Shown in pieces: positions 9,021 to 18,800 of a stretch of 64,000 nt of DNA (its first letter is position 1; every line of letters begins with the position of its first letter). The notes below the pieces were generated by a model that saw nothing but the letters and a program-made list of their open reading frames with translations, did not search any database and had not been told where the DNA came from. The position numbers and the translations under genes are program-made. Source of the stretch: JAGTVG01 sp963820995. GTDB taxonomy: Bacteria; Bacteroidota; Bacteroidia; Cytophagales; Cyclobacteriaceae. The DNA lies in assembly GCA_963820995.1 (NCBI GenBank), contig CAWGCL010000004.1, positions 124,001 to 188,000 on the forward strand, written 5' to 3'.

Positions 9021-9623
9021 TTATTTGATAAGGCTTAGGCCATATTCAGCGGACTGGTTACTGGGTTTTATCAGCATTGATTTTTGAAACAATACCTTTG
9101 CTTCCCGAAGGTTGCCCATCTGGTAGTTGATCCAACCCAGAAGAACCACCGAATCATAATCGAAAGGATAAAGATTCACCGTTTTTTCACAGTATGATAA
9201 TGCTTTTTCATATTCTTTTCTCTCATAATGAATTGCCCCCATTCTATAATTCACCAAAGTGTTTTGTGGATCTATCTCCAGTACTTTTTCATAGGTTTTG
9301 ATAACATCGTTCCAGTTACCCATAGCAGATACCGGTAATACCAGTCCCAATTTTGCCTCAATAGAGTATGGCATTAACTCAACGGCTTTCTGGTATTTAT
9401 TTTTAGATTCAAAATAGTTTCCAAGATTATAATATAACCAACCAAGCCGAAGATTGATCTCATAGGAATTTTCATCATATATACTTTCAATTTCTTCGAT
9501 TCCTTTTGCGAAATTCCCAACAGCTTCAAGTGCATAGCTTTCTGAAAATGCTTCGATATTTTGTTCAACCTGAGAAAAACAAAACAAAGGAAGAAATAAC
9601 ATGATACTCAAAAGACTCTTCAT
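9021..9623 (-). CDS. Secreted TPR protein, last gene of the PqqD/ATP-grasp operon
   Basis: This 200-residue protein has a signal peptide ending FCFSQ (about residue 17), so it is exported, probably to the periplasm. From about residue 30 it is made of tetratricopeptide repeats, for example LGWLYYNLGNYFESKNKYQKA, NYRMGAIHYERKEYEKALSY and LLGWINYQMGNLREAKVLF. TPR proteins scaffold other proteins and no enzymatic motif is visible. Its ATG lies 5 bp after the stop of the TPR/barrel gene, so it is the promoter-distal gene of a six-gene minus-strand operon. It probably binds a partner encoded in the same operon; which one is unknown. Confidence 0.8.
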   Translation of the reverse strand: MKSLLSIMLFLPLFCFSQVEQNIEAFSESYALEAVGNFAKGIEEIESIYDENSYEINLRLGWLYYNLGNYFESKNKYQKAVELMPYSIEAKLGLVLPVSAMGNWNDVIKTYEKVLEIDPQNTLVNYRMGAIHYERKEYEKALSYCEKTVNLYPFDYDSVVLLGWINYQMGNLREAKVLFQKSMLIKPSNQSAEYGLSLIK

Positions 9624-9628
9624 AATAT

Positions 9629-10822
9629 TTATAATTTTATATTAAAACCTACCATTACAAAATGATGTGAATACAGATCTTCACTATTAAATTGTTCTTT
9701 ATTTTCTAATTGGTAACTCAAAATAATTTGCATGTTGTTTTTAAAATATTGAGAAATAGTTACCCCCCCTCGTGAGATAAGGTAATCAGGGTTATTATAT
9801 AGTATATAGCCATTATCACATGCCAGAAATTGGGTCTTTCCATAAGCGTAAAATCCTTCTAACCAGGTTTTGCTGAAAATTTTCAATCCCATCTTTCCGA
9901 AAACCTGATTTTCAATATCATTATCTCCTGATTTATTGCTGGTGTTTCTAAGAGTAAAATAAAGTTTGGTATTTCCTAAAGGGTAATATGAAATTTCAGG
10001 TACTAATTGTATGACATCAGTATCCAGCATATATGCTTTGCTAATATTAATACCCAACCTTACCTTGTTGAAATTCTTAATTACAGACAAACCATAGTAA
10101 TAATCATTATATCTTCGGGAAATTACATCCACCCGGATTAAATGATAAGCAGGATTTATTGACCATCCCTTTCCAAGGAGAAGATTGCCACTAACATAAT
10201 ATTCAAATTGTTTAAAGTAATATTTATAATAGTATAGGAAATCCTGATATATAAACTTATCCGTGAAACCCTGACTTAATATTCCGGCATATTGATATAA
10301 ATTAAACCTTCCTTTTAGATTGATTGAGGCCCCTAAAAAACCGTAAGAAATATTTTCTACCTGGGTTCCCAACTCAATGTATTGATCGGAAACCTTAATG
10401 CCTCCCTGAAGGGTCAGCATATCGAATACTCTTGGCCTAATAGACAGGTCTTTCCCTTTAAATATTTGAATATGTTTGTAATACAATCTGCTTGCTTCCT
10501 GATATCTGTTTGAGAGTATATGGGCGAAATATAAATATTCTAAAACAGCAGGATCAGAATCATTAAACAGAAGGGCTTTCTCCAGGTGGTTAATAGCCTT
10601 GGAAAAATTCCCCTTTTCGTAATAGGCTATGCCTAATCGGACTCTCAAGTAGAAAAAATCGAATTCATTCTGTAAGGCTTCCTTGCCTCTTATGATCAAT
10701 TTGTCCCAGTCTTGTTTTTCATACAATTCAAAAGTGATTTTGTTATAGCTAACAAAGTCATTTTTTACCTGGCTTAAAGCGGGCATTGATATCAATAATA
10801 AAAAGTAGGCTAGTCGATACAT
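9629..10822 (-). CDS. TPR plus outer-membrane beta-barrel protein (YaiO-like layout)
   Basis: This 397-residue protein has a signal peptide (cleavage near ALSQ, residue 17), TPR-like helical repeats (about residues 25-130, including LGIAYYEKGNFSKAINHLEKA), and then about 250 residues of alternating amphipathic strands ending in GFNIKL. The arrangement resembles YaiO-family outer-membrane proteins of Bacteroidota; that is a match of architecture, not a proven family. The gene overlaps the 3' end of the urea-transporter/M23 gene by 13 bp, so the two are translationally coupled. It may be the outer-membrane component of the system, receiving or exporting whatever the cytoplasmic enzymes make. 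Confidence 0.75.
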   Translation of the reverse strand: MYRLAYFLLLISMPALSQVKNDFVSYNKITFELYEKQDWDKLIIRGKEALQNEFDFFYLRVRLGIAYYEKGNFSKAINHLEKALLFNDSDPAVLEYLYFAHILSNRYQEASRLYYKHIQIFKGKDLSIRPRVFDMLTLQGGIKVSDQYIELGTQVENISYGFLGASINLKGRFNLYQYAGILSQGFTDKFIYQDFLYYYKYYFKQFEYYVSGNLLLGKGWSINPAYHLIRVDVISRRYNDYYYGLSVIKNFNKVRLGINISKAYMLDTDVIQLVPEISYYPLGNTKLYFTLRNTSNKSGDNDIENQVFGKMGLKIFSKTWLEGFYAYGKTQFLACDNGYILYNNPDYLISRGGVTISQYFKNNMQIILSYQLENKEQFNSEDLYSHHFVMVGFNIKL

Positions 10823-12987
10823 TCAGCTGTAAAACTTTTATTATTTAAATTATATTGACATTTAACTATTTTGTTTTCTTCTACTTCAATATAAAATTTC
10901 ATTCGCGGAATACTTTTTCCCAAACGGTTTACTTCTATATTGGAATACACTGTTGCTTTAGTGTCATTATTTTCATAGGTCGCGATACTCGACCTAAGGT
11001 AAACGTGTTGGGAATTATAAAAGGGAGCGACAAAATCATTAAGATATCTGTATAAGGAATTCGAATACAGGTGCAATGGTATTTCGTCCTGAAATTCGAT
11101 ATCTGCATCTGAATAAAATACTACCCTATGGGCTCCAAGAAAAAACCTATAAAGAAATGTCTTTCTGTTTCCTATGAAATTTGTGAAATAGAATATATTT
11201 CCATCATTTATGAAATAGGCTTGAGCTTTATTTTCTAAACAATAGAAATATGAATTGTTGAAATAATCAGTTTTAATTTCCCAGGTTTCAATACTGTTAT
11301 CCACACTCGTTTCTGAGATTTTAAATTTAAGTATCTGACCGGGCAATAAATGAAAAGCTTTTGAAACTGGTTTCAACAGTTCCGATTTATGAACAAAAGC
11401 CCCTTCAATAGGATAATCAAAGAAATGATAATTTTTCTTTCCCGACATTTCAGAGATATAATGACTCAAAGGATAGTCGAGGGTTTTCGAACCGATAAAT
11501 GGTGTGGATTGTATTTGAAAATGGATATGAGGTTCCGGGGATCGACCGGAGTTCCCACAAAGAGCCAGGAAATCACCCTTTTGAATGTGGTCGTCTTTTT
11601 TTACTTTAAAGGAGCCTTTTTTCAGATGGCTGATCTGGCTGTATATGTTATCATCGTGTTTAATGACAATAGAATTGCCCCAGTTATTGATCAGGTTCGT
11701 ATCACCTATTTCGTTGTCATCCACATAATCGACAATCTCTTCAACAGTACCTGCAGCAGGCGACAAAACAGGTTTAGCAAAACAATAATAATCTTCCGGT
11801 TGATTTCCTTCATTTTGAAAGGCTTTTCCATCCTCATCTATGATAATCAGATCGATGGCCTCTTTCCATTCACCTTTATGTGTGATATCACCATTATATC
11901 CCTGGCTTACATTCCACTTTCCAAGCACCGGTAGGGATATGGGTATATTTTTAAAATTTTGAAATCGGGTTTTATTTGTCAGGTAGTGATATAAATTTGA
12001 TTCAGGGCTGAAATGCTGGACCCAGACTTCTTTGATACCTTTTGTTTCAAATCTTAATTTCAAAACAAATAAAAACGAAATTACAACTATATTAAATGGT
12101 AAGCTATAGATCCCGATCTGTAAAGGAAAAAATATAGTACCAAGTGAAGATGTAAGAATTAAGATAAATGGTATTAGCAGGAATGTCCACAAAAAGGATT
12201 CTTTAGAAGGTACGGTAAAAAATCCTCCAAGGGCAATGCCAGTTAAAATAAAATTGAACCCAATATAGCTGTAATTCATAGCATAGACATCAGCTCCCAT
12301 GAATAAATAGGTTAAGTATGCCAGGGAATAAGATAAAAAAGAAAGTATAAATGCTATCCTTGAATATACCAGCAATCCTATGGCTATCAGAATCCCTGAT
12401 AAAATATTGAACTGAAATAGTATTGCCCCCAGAGACTTAAAATATGTTTTAAGTATTTCGGGTATGGGAATTGTATTTAAATAGTGGTATGACCTGACCA
12501 ATAAAGTGCTTCCTGTTGCATATAATTCATTCAATTTGTATACACCACGAGCACTTATCGTTAGTGATTCGAAATTCCTGGAAGCGAGTATAAAGCACCA
12601 GATCGATAAAAGAAAAGGAATACTTAAATAAGGCAGCTTATATTTCTGTAGAAAACCAGCCACTACAATAGTAAATATAAATGTTGCTAAGGCAGCGACA
12701 ATTACAAGGATAAAGAAAGGAAGAGAAGGTGTATATAATATGCCAAGGCCTAATCCAACCAGTAAACTGTTAAAGCCATAGTCTCCATTAACAATTGAAT
12801 CTTTATCGAATCCAAGTATATACGCAAACAAATTCGTAGCTGCAACCGAAACTATCCCAGTTATACCTGTTAATGGATCAATAAATGTTACAATCAATAA
12901 TAAAATTGCAAAATTTACATTTCTCGAAAAGAAGACTTGAGAATAGCTTAATACAATGGACCTAACAATAGGTTTATAATTCTTCAA
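10810..12987 (-). CDS. Urea transporter fused to an M23 (LytM-type) metallopeptidase
   Basis: This 725-residue two-part protein has no cleavable signal peptide. Residues 1-310 are polytopic and carry the duplicated UT-family pattern: SYSQVFFSRN near the start, GFNSLLVG (71-78) and GFNFILTG (243-250), plus the paired half-helix signatures LPYLSIPF and IYSLPF. UT proteins are passive urea channels. Residues about 340-505 are an M23 peptidase with all zinc and catalytic residues visible: H370 and D379 (THKGEWKEAIDL), H454 (SQISHL), and H487 with H489 (PHIHF). About 220 residues follow without a recognised domain. The peptidase should face the periplasm, where M23 enzymes cut peptidoglycan cross-links. 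It lies 17 bp after the decarboxylase gene. Whether the channel still carries urea or a related amide or amine is unknown. Confidence 0.85.
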   Translation of the reverse strand: MKNYKPIVRSIVLSYSQVFFSRNVNFAILLLIVTFIDPLTGITGIVSVAATNLFAYILGFDKDSIVNGDYGFNSLLVGLGLGILYTPSLPFFILVIVAALATFIFTIVVAGFLQKYKLPYLSIPFLLSIWCFILASRNFESLTISARGVYKLNELYATGSTLLVRSYHYLNTIPIPEILKTYFKSLGAILFQFNILSGILIAIGLLVYSRIAFILSFLSYSLAYLTYLFMGADVYAMNYSYIGFNFILTGIALGGFFTVPSKESFLWTFLLIPFILILTSSLGTIFFPLQIGIYSLPFNIVVISFLFVLKLRFETKGIKEVWVQHFSPESNLYHYLTNKTRFQNFKNIPISLPVLGKWNVSQGYNGDITHKGEWKEAIDLIIIDEDGKAFQNEGNQPEDYYCFAKPVLSPAAGTVEEIVDYVDDNEIGDTNLINNWGNSIVIKHDDNIYSQISHLKKGSFKVKKDDHIQKGDFLALCGNSGRSPEPHIHFQIQSTPFIGSKTLDYPLSHYISEMSGKKNYHFFDYPIEGAFVHKSELLKPVSKAFHLLPGQILKFKISETSVDNSIETWEIKTDYFNNSYFYCLENKAQAYFINDGNIFYFTNFIGNRKTFLYRFFLGAHRVVFYSDADIEFQDEIPLHLYSNSLYRYLNDFVAPFYNSQHVYLRSSIATYENNDTKATVYSNIEVNRLGKSIPRMKFYIEVEENKIVKCQYNLNNKSFTAECID

Positions 12988-13004
12988 TTGCTTATGATTT
13001 AATT

Positions 13005-14366
13005 TTAAAGCTTAAATGATTTCAAATGATCCGGAACGATCTCCATGCTATTTATATAATCTGTCGTTTCTTTCCTCCGGATTATATGTGCTTTCGCATT
13101 GCTATCGATTAAAACAACATTGGGGCGTAAAGTTATAAACTGCATCCATTGGGTCATGTTATAGGCCCCCACATTCTGTACAACTACTTGATCTCCTTTT
13201 TTCATGGGAGGAAGACTAATGCTTTCCCTGATAACATCAATGTTCATACATAGTGGGCCAAATATCTCCATATCTTCGAGGTAATCTGTAGTAGGTTGGG
13301 CTGGATTGATCTTATGGTTATACCAGAAGGAAGTAAACAATATATTTACACCAAAATCCATAATGGTCGCACGTTTTCCCGAGCTTAATCTTTTGTTTGA
13401 TATTACAGTACCTAGCAAATATCCGGCTTCATCAACAAGGGCCCTTCCTGATTCCAGTATTAAAGTGGGCAGGTCTTCAGGCCGGATTGGACTATTGATC
13501 AAACCTGTTGCAATGGCTTCCGCAAATTCATCGATGGATGGGATCATATCAATACCTGGTAAATAAGCACCTTTCAAATTATTTGAAGAAGGCAATCCAC
13601 CTCCCATATCAATATATTCGAGTGAAATACCAAATTTTTGTTGAACACGGAAAGCAAGATCCGCAAGTTTTGATGCTGCAATGCCATAGGCATTTGGGGT
13701 CAACATAAAGGTTCCAATATGACAATGCAAACCTTTTAGGTCCAATACTCCTGAGGCCTGGATTTTATTCAATGCATCCCATGCCTGACCATTCTCATAA
13801 TTCAATCCGAACCTGTCCCACATGGGATACACTCCGGTATCCATATTGACACGGATAGCGACCTTAGGTCTGGCATTAATTTCCTTAGCCAGCTCAATCA
13901 GGCAATATAATTCATCAAGGTGGTCAATATGTATCATCGAATTATGCATTACAGCATTTTTCAAATCATCATTTGATTTATCCGGGCCATTAAAAATTAT
14001 TTTATTTCCCGGCACATTATTGGCCAGAGCTTTTTCATATTCAAAGCCTGAAACAACCTCAGCCCATGATCCTTCCTGATGAAAGACGCTACAGATAGCA
14101 TTCAAATAGTTGGTTTTATATGACCAGGCAAATTGTACTTTTGGGTAGCGACTGGAAAATGCCCGAACCGCATGCTGGTATTTCTTCCGAATTTTGTTTT
14201 CTGATAAAACGAATAAAGGAGATCCAAACTCTTCAATCAATTTCTTAACCCCTATTCCTTCAATCTCAGTAATTGGGGAATAATCCAGGTTGGTACCGAA
14301 TTTATTCATCAAGCCAGTATTCAACTTTTGAATAACCGGTCTTTCATATCTCAATTTTTCTGACAT
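13005..14366 (-). CDS. Fold-type III PLP decarboxylase (DapDC/ODC-like) with leader-like N-terminus
   Basis: This 453-residue cytoplasmic enzyme has the alanine-racemase-like barrel and C-terminal beta domain. Visible are the PLP lysine K84 (WSYKTN), H216 (LHCHIGT), the phosphate-binding glycines 255-257 (DMGGGLP), E305-R308 (ESGR), C373 with D377 (GPLCMNID) and Y402 (NVGAYN). It therefore keeps the full catalytic set of meso-diaminopimelate, ornithine or arginine decarboxylases; the substrate cannot be read from sequence. Residues 1-28 precede the normal start of the fold and contain Y7, P10, I12 and G18 followed by NKFG (21-24), resembling a RiPP leader motif. It lies 12 bp downstream of the ATP-grasp gene in an operon with a PqqD-like gene. 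It is unlikely to be the housekeeping lysA given this context. Confidence 0.87.
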   Translation of the reverse strand: MSEKLRYERPVIQKLNTGLMNKFGTNLDYSPITEIEGIGVKKLIEEFGSPLFVLSENKIRKKYQHAVRAFSSRYPKVQFAWSYKTNYLNAICSVFHQEGSWAEVVSGFEYEKALANNVPGNKIIFNGPDKSNDDLKNAVMHNSMIHIDHLDELYCLIELAKEINARPKVAIRVNMDTGVYPMWDRFGLNYENGQAWDALNKIQASGVLDLKGLHCHIGTFMLTPNAYGIAASKLADLAFRVQQKFGISLEYIDMGGGLPSSNNLKGAYLPGIDMIPSIDEFAEAIATGLINSPIRPEDLPTLILESGRALVDEAGYLLGTVISNKRLSSGKRATIMDFGVNILFTSFWYNHKINPAQPTTDYLEDMEIFGPLCMNIDVIRESISLPPMKKGDQVVVQNVGAYNMTQWMQFITLRPNVVLIDSNAKAHIIRRKETTDYINSMEIVPDHLKSFKL

Positions 14367-14378
14367 ATAAATAATAAT

Positions 14379-15431
14379 TTAAAGTTCACCTAAGGTTGAT
14401 ATTTTCTGAAACTCACTGATATCTGTAATATGGTCCCAGGAATATCGCACGAACATCTTACCGGTTTCATATTCCTGAAATGGAACCTGTTCCATCCCCA
14501 TGGCCATTTGAACAAGGGCAAGCGGCATATTCTGACCGGCCGCCGCTGTGGTATATATCCAGGCTGGAAATCTTGGATTTATTTCCAGCAAGGAAATATC
14601 TCCATTATCGTTTCGTTTCAATTCGATTTCAAATCCGCCTTTCCACTCAAGCACCTTATTTATTTTTTCTGCCAAATCCAGGTATTGCTGATCGTTAATT
14701 ACTACTCCGGCCCAGCCTTTACCTTTATCTGTGATAAATAATTTTCGTAAAGGGACAGCCCCAATCAAATTACCTTTTCCATCCCCCAATCCTGCAATGA
14801 CGATTTCGCTTCCATCGACAAACTCCTGAACCAATACAGGCAAGCCCCATTTTGCATTTAGCTTATTGTAATAGTAGATAAGTTGAGCAGTATTATATAC
14901 GATAAAGGCTTCGTAAAATTTACCTTTAATAACCAGTGGATATTCTGCTTTCCTACCAAATTCTTCAAGTTCATCTATACTTGAAAATTTTTTAGTTGAT
15001 GGTGAGGGTAAATCGTTATTTCTGGCAAATTCATCCAAATTCAATTTATTAATTTTATCAAGTTGTTCCAGGGAAGGCATAAAGGTCCGAATACCAATTT
15101 CCTTAAGCCGGGGAGTGAGTTTGATATAGTTCCACAACTCAGCATCGAAATTAGGAATGATAAGATCCAGTTTTTCTTTTGACTGAATATGACTCAGACG
15201 TTTAAATACTTGTTCTGTGCCAGCTGAAGGATATGGGACTTGATAACTTTTTTTAATCAGATCATGAAGATAGATTCCTGGTTCCAATGTTTCATATGCT
15301 AATCCAATAATCTCTATTTCCAGATCATCAGCGTCCTTTAAACAACGGGCCACACTAACACCTGGCCCTGGGCTGTCTATCGCATTTAAACCTGTCAACC
15401 CAATTTTTAAAGGTTTATCAGACATAATCAA
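14379..15431 (-). CDS. ATP-grasp ligase, operon with PqqD-like protein
   Basis: This 350-residue protein is a carbamoyl-phosphate-synthase-like ATP-grasp enzyme. An N-terminal pre-ATP-grasp Rossmann-like region starts IGLTGLNAIDSPGPGVSVAR. K169 (PLVIKGKF) is the expected ATP-binding lysine. E268, E270 (FEIELKR), E283 and N285 (LLEINPRF) are the magnesium-binding residues. ATP-grasp enzymes join a carboxylate, activated as acyl phosphate, to an amine or thiol. The substrate is not evident, but coupling to an amino-acid decarboxylase suggests an amino-acid or peptide carboxylate. The ATG overlaps the PqqD-like gene by 14 bp, so translation is coupled. The likely start is either M1 or M3; I keep the longer. 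Confidence 0.87.
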   Translation of the reverse strand: MIMSDKPLKIGLTGLNAIDSPGPGVSVARCLKDADDLEIEIIGLAYETLEPGIYLHDLIKKSYQVPYPSAGTEQVFKRLSHIQSKEKLDLIIPNFDAELWNYIKLTPRLKEIGIRTFMPSLEQLDKINKLNLDEFARNNDLPSPSTKKFSSIDELEEFGRKAEYPLVIKGKFYEAFIVYNTAQLIYYYNKLNAKWGLPVLVQEFVDGSEIVIAGLGDGKGNLIGAVPLRKLFITDKGKGWAGVVINDQQYLDLAEKINKVLEWKGGFEIELKRNDNGDISLLEINPRFPAWIYTTAAAGQNMPLALVQMAMGMEQVPFQEYETGKMFVRYSWDHITDISEFQKISTLGEL

Positions 15432-15666
15432 TCATTTTTAATTGTTTCAAATAATGTAAAAAGTCATCCAGATCCTTTCGCATCTGCTCCGTATCCGAGT
15501 CAAAGGTTTCTTTCAAGTTATCAATGATTTGATCTTCCGATAGGCCTTCTTTAAGGTATTCGATAATTATTGAGCCTGTTTGATTCACGGAATATGAATC
15601 CCCGGTAGTGGGATCGAATATAAATCCAGATTCACTCATCGCAATATTCTTTTTTAATTTAATCAT
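15418..15666 (-). CDS. PqqD-like (RRE-fold) small protein
   Basis: This 82-residue protein matches the PqqD family: an N-terminal beta part (GFIFDPTTGDSYSVNQTGS), then helices with the typical ...IIEYLKEGLSEDQIIDNL and FLHYLKQLKMI. PqqD-type winged helices bind the leader peptides of RiPP precursors and present them to modifying enzymes. It is the first gene of a six-gene operon and overlaps the ATP-grasp gene by 14 bp. No precursor peptide is recognisable nearby, so its ligand may be another protein, for example the N-terminal tail of the operon's decarboxylase. Upstream is a 232-bp divergent region shared with the metal efflux operon, in which I see no consensus promoter. Confidence 0.85.
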   Translation of the reverse strand: MIKLKKNIAMSESGFIFDPTTGDSYSVNQTGSIIIEYLKEGLSEDQIIDNLKETFDSDTEQMRKDLDDFLHYLKQLKMIDYV

Positions 15667-15898
15667 GATCTAAATTGAATTTTGATGGGAAATTTCATTG
15701 ATTAAAAAATAAATCTTACCTGTCACTCTCATTTCTCATAATGTTTATTTTAAAAAATTTTACTATTAGACAACAATGAGGGTTGAAAGTTTAAACGAGT
15801 GTTGATTTTTCTGGATATTTTTATAAATATATTTTCAATTTTCTGATTTTATTGGTTTCCGGTGTATATCAATAATTACTTTTTAATTCATTTTTTGA

Positions 15899-18800
15899 AT
15901 GATTGATTTCATAATAGAATTTAGTGTAAGGAATAAGTTAATTATTTTCTTATTTGTTTTATCACTTGTAGCCTGGGGAATTTATTCGCTTACCCAAATT
16001 CCGATCGGGGCTGTCCCGGATATCACAAATAATCAAGTACAGGTTATTACCACATCGAGGAATTTATCTACCGAGGACATAGAGCAATTTATTACTTATC
16101 CGATCGAATTGGAAATGGCAAATATTCCAGGAGTAACAGAAATTCGGTCCATATCAAAATTTGGGTTGTCGGTAGTGACTGTGGTATTCGAAGATAAGTC
16201 TGGCACATATCTCCCCAGACAACTTATTGCTGAGAAATTAGTTAAAGTGTCTGACGAAATTCCAGAAGGTTTTGGGAAGCCTGAATTGGGCCCTATAACT
16301 ACAGGCCTGGGAGAGATTTATCAATATATACTGGACACAAAACCAGGATATGATTCCATATATTCCGCAATGGATCTAAGGACCATTCAGGATTGGATCG
16401 TTAAACGACAATTGAGTGGGATCCCGGGGGTAGTGGAAGTAAACACCTGGGGTGGTTTTTTAAAACAATATGAAGTACAGGTGGAGCCCGCGAAGTTACG
16501 CGCAATGAATGTTACCATTATAGAAGTATTTGACGCATTGCAATTTAATAATGAGAATGTAGGGGGCGGTTATATAGAAAAGGGATCCCTGAGTTATTTT
16601 GTAAGGGGAGAAGGCATGGTTCAGGATTTGAGCGATATTGGAAATATTGTTATTAAAAATGTTAATGGCATTCCGGTAAAGATCAGTAATGTCGGGACTG
16701 TAAGATTTGGATATGCCAATAGGTTTGGAGCCATTACTGGAAACGGACAAGGTGAAAAGGTGCTTGGTCAGGTAATGATGTTGAAAAACGCCAATTCCCT
16801 GGATGTGATCAAAGCCGTTAAGGAAAGGGTAAAAGAAATTCAGCCAACTCTACCTGAAGGTGTAGTTATAAATCCTTTTCTGGATCGTAGCGAATTAATT
16901 TCCAGGACCTCCTCTACAATTATTGAAAATCTAACCCTGGGCGCACTGATCGTCATTTTTGTGGTGGTTTTATTACTGGGTAATTTACGTTCAGGGATCA
17001 TCGTCGCATCGGTAATACCCATAAGCTTATTATTCAGCCTGTCCTTTATGAACATATTTGGTATTTCAGCTAATTTGATGAGTTTAGGGGCCATTGATTT
17101 CGGAATTATAATTGATGGGGCGGTTATTATCGTAGAATTCACCATTCACCAGTTTACTGTCAATCATCAAAAATTAGATAAGTTATCGGGACCTGCACTT
17201 ATAGAAGAGAAAAATATTTTGGCCATTGAAAGCTCAAATAAAATGATGCGGTCAGCTTTTTTCGGGCAGGCGATCATTTTAATGGTTTTCGTTCCCATAT
17301 TCACTTTACAAGGGGTTGAGGGTAAAATGTTCAAGCCAATGGCCCTGGCTTTTGGATTTGCATTGATAGGATCCATCATTCTATGTTTAACTTATGTACC
17401 TGCTATATCAGCCTATTATTTAAAACCCGAAAAGGAAAATTGGATTAAAAAAGTTTCTGATGCCCTGTTAAATCTGATTTATAAAAGTTATGATCCGGTT
17501 ATACATTATGCATTACAAAACAGGGTTAAAGTACTGGTTTTTTCTATCCTGCTTTTGATCCCTACCGTTTTTGTTTTCATCAAACTTGGGGGTGTATTTA
17601 TTCCTACTCTGGATGAGGGCGATTTTGTGGTTCAACCCATCCTTAAACCTGGTACATCTTTAACTGAGACCGTAAATTTTACCACACAGATTGAGAAAAT
17701 ACTTCTTGATAATTTTCCGGAAGTAGAGCAAGTGGTATCCCGCATTGGGGCTGCTGAAGTACCTACCGATCCTATGTCAATGGAGATGTCAGATATTATA
17801 ATCAGGCTTAAGCCGCCTGATGAATGGGTAAGTGCTCAAAGTAAAGAAAGTCTCGCTGATATGATGAAAGAAAAAATGTCAGTTTTCCCTGGGGTCGAGT
17901 ACGAGTTTACTCAACCTATTGAAATGCGGTTTAATGAATTAATTACTGGGGTCAGGTCGGATGTTGCCATTAAAATATTTGGCGAAGACCAGCATATTTT
18001 ATTTGATTATGCGACTCCAGATAAAATCATTTATCAGCGAAATTCAGGGTGCGGCTGATATTACGGTAGAACAAATTGTAGGATTACCGACCATGTCAGT
18101 AAAATATGATCGAAGAAAAATTGCTGAATACGGATTAAATATTTCAGATCTGAACCGGGTAATATCCATTGCTTTTGGGGGAAAAGTGGCAGGCACAATT
18201 TTCGAAGGTGAACGTAGATTTGATTTGAGGGTTGGTTTGAGTGAAGAAAATCGGAGATCCATTAGTGATTTGAAGAAACTATACATGAACCTGCCCAATG
18301 GTAATTCCATTCCACTTGAAGAAGTTGCTGATATTTCTTACACCTTTGGTCCCGCTCAGATATCAAGGGATAAAACGAGACGAAGAATTGTAATAGGAAT
18401 AAATGTGCGAAACCGGGATGTTGAATCATTGGTAAAGGAGATCCGTCAAACCATAGATGAAAAGATCAAATTGCCTACTGGCTATTACATCACTTATGGC
18501 GGACAGTTTGAGAATCTGGAAAATGCAAAAAAACGTCTTCAAATCGCTATCCCTGTTGCCTTACTTATTATTTTTATTCTCCTGCATTTCACTTTTTACT
18601 CAGCCCAGCAGGCTTTACTTATCTTTTCAGCTATTCCACTGGCAGCCATTGGCGGGGTATTGTCTCTCTGGGTCAGGGACCTTCCTTTCAGCATATCTGC
18701 AGGGGTAGGATTTATTGCCTTATTTGGCATAGCAACACTGAACGGGGTTGTCTTGATCAGTTTTTTTAATGAACTCAAAGATCAGGGGATCAATGATCTT

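Noticed and set aside
8910..9038. 42-residue plus-strand frame
   Set aside because: It overlaps the TPR gene on the other strand and shows no domain; kept only as a note on the spacer.
11389..11934. Plus-strand open frame of 181 codons
   Set aside because: It lies wholly antisense to the M23 domain of the urea-transporter fusion, whose catalytic residues are all present; a shadow.
13005..14366. Housekeeping lysA (diaminopimelate decarboxylase)
   Set aside because: The fold fits, but the N-terminal tail and operon context argue for a specialised enzyme; substrate left open.
15418..15666. A complete RiPP or PQQ biosynthesis cluster
   Set aside because: Only the PqqD-like protein is shared; no PqqA, PqqB, PqqC, PqqE, radical SAM enzyme or exporter is present.
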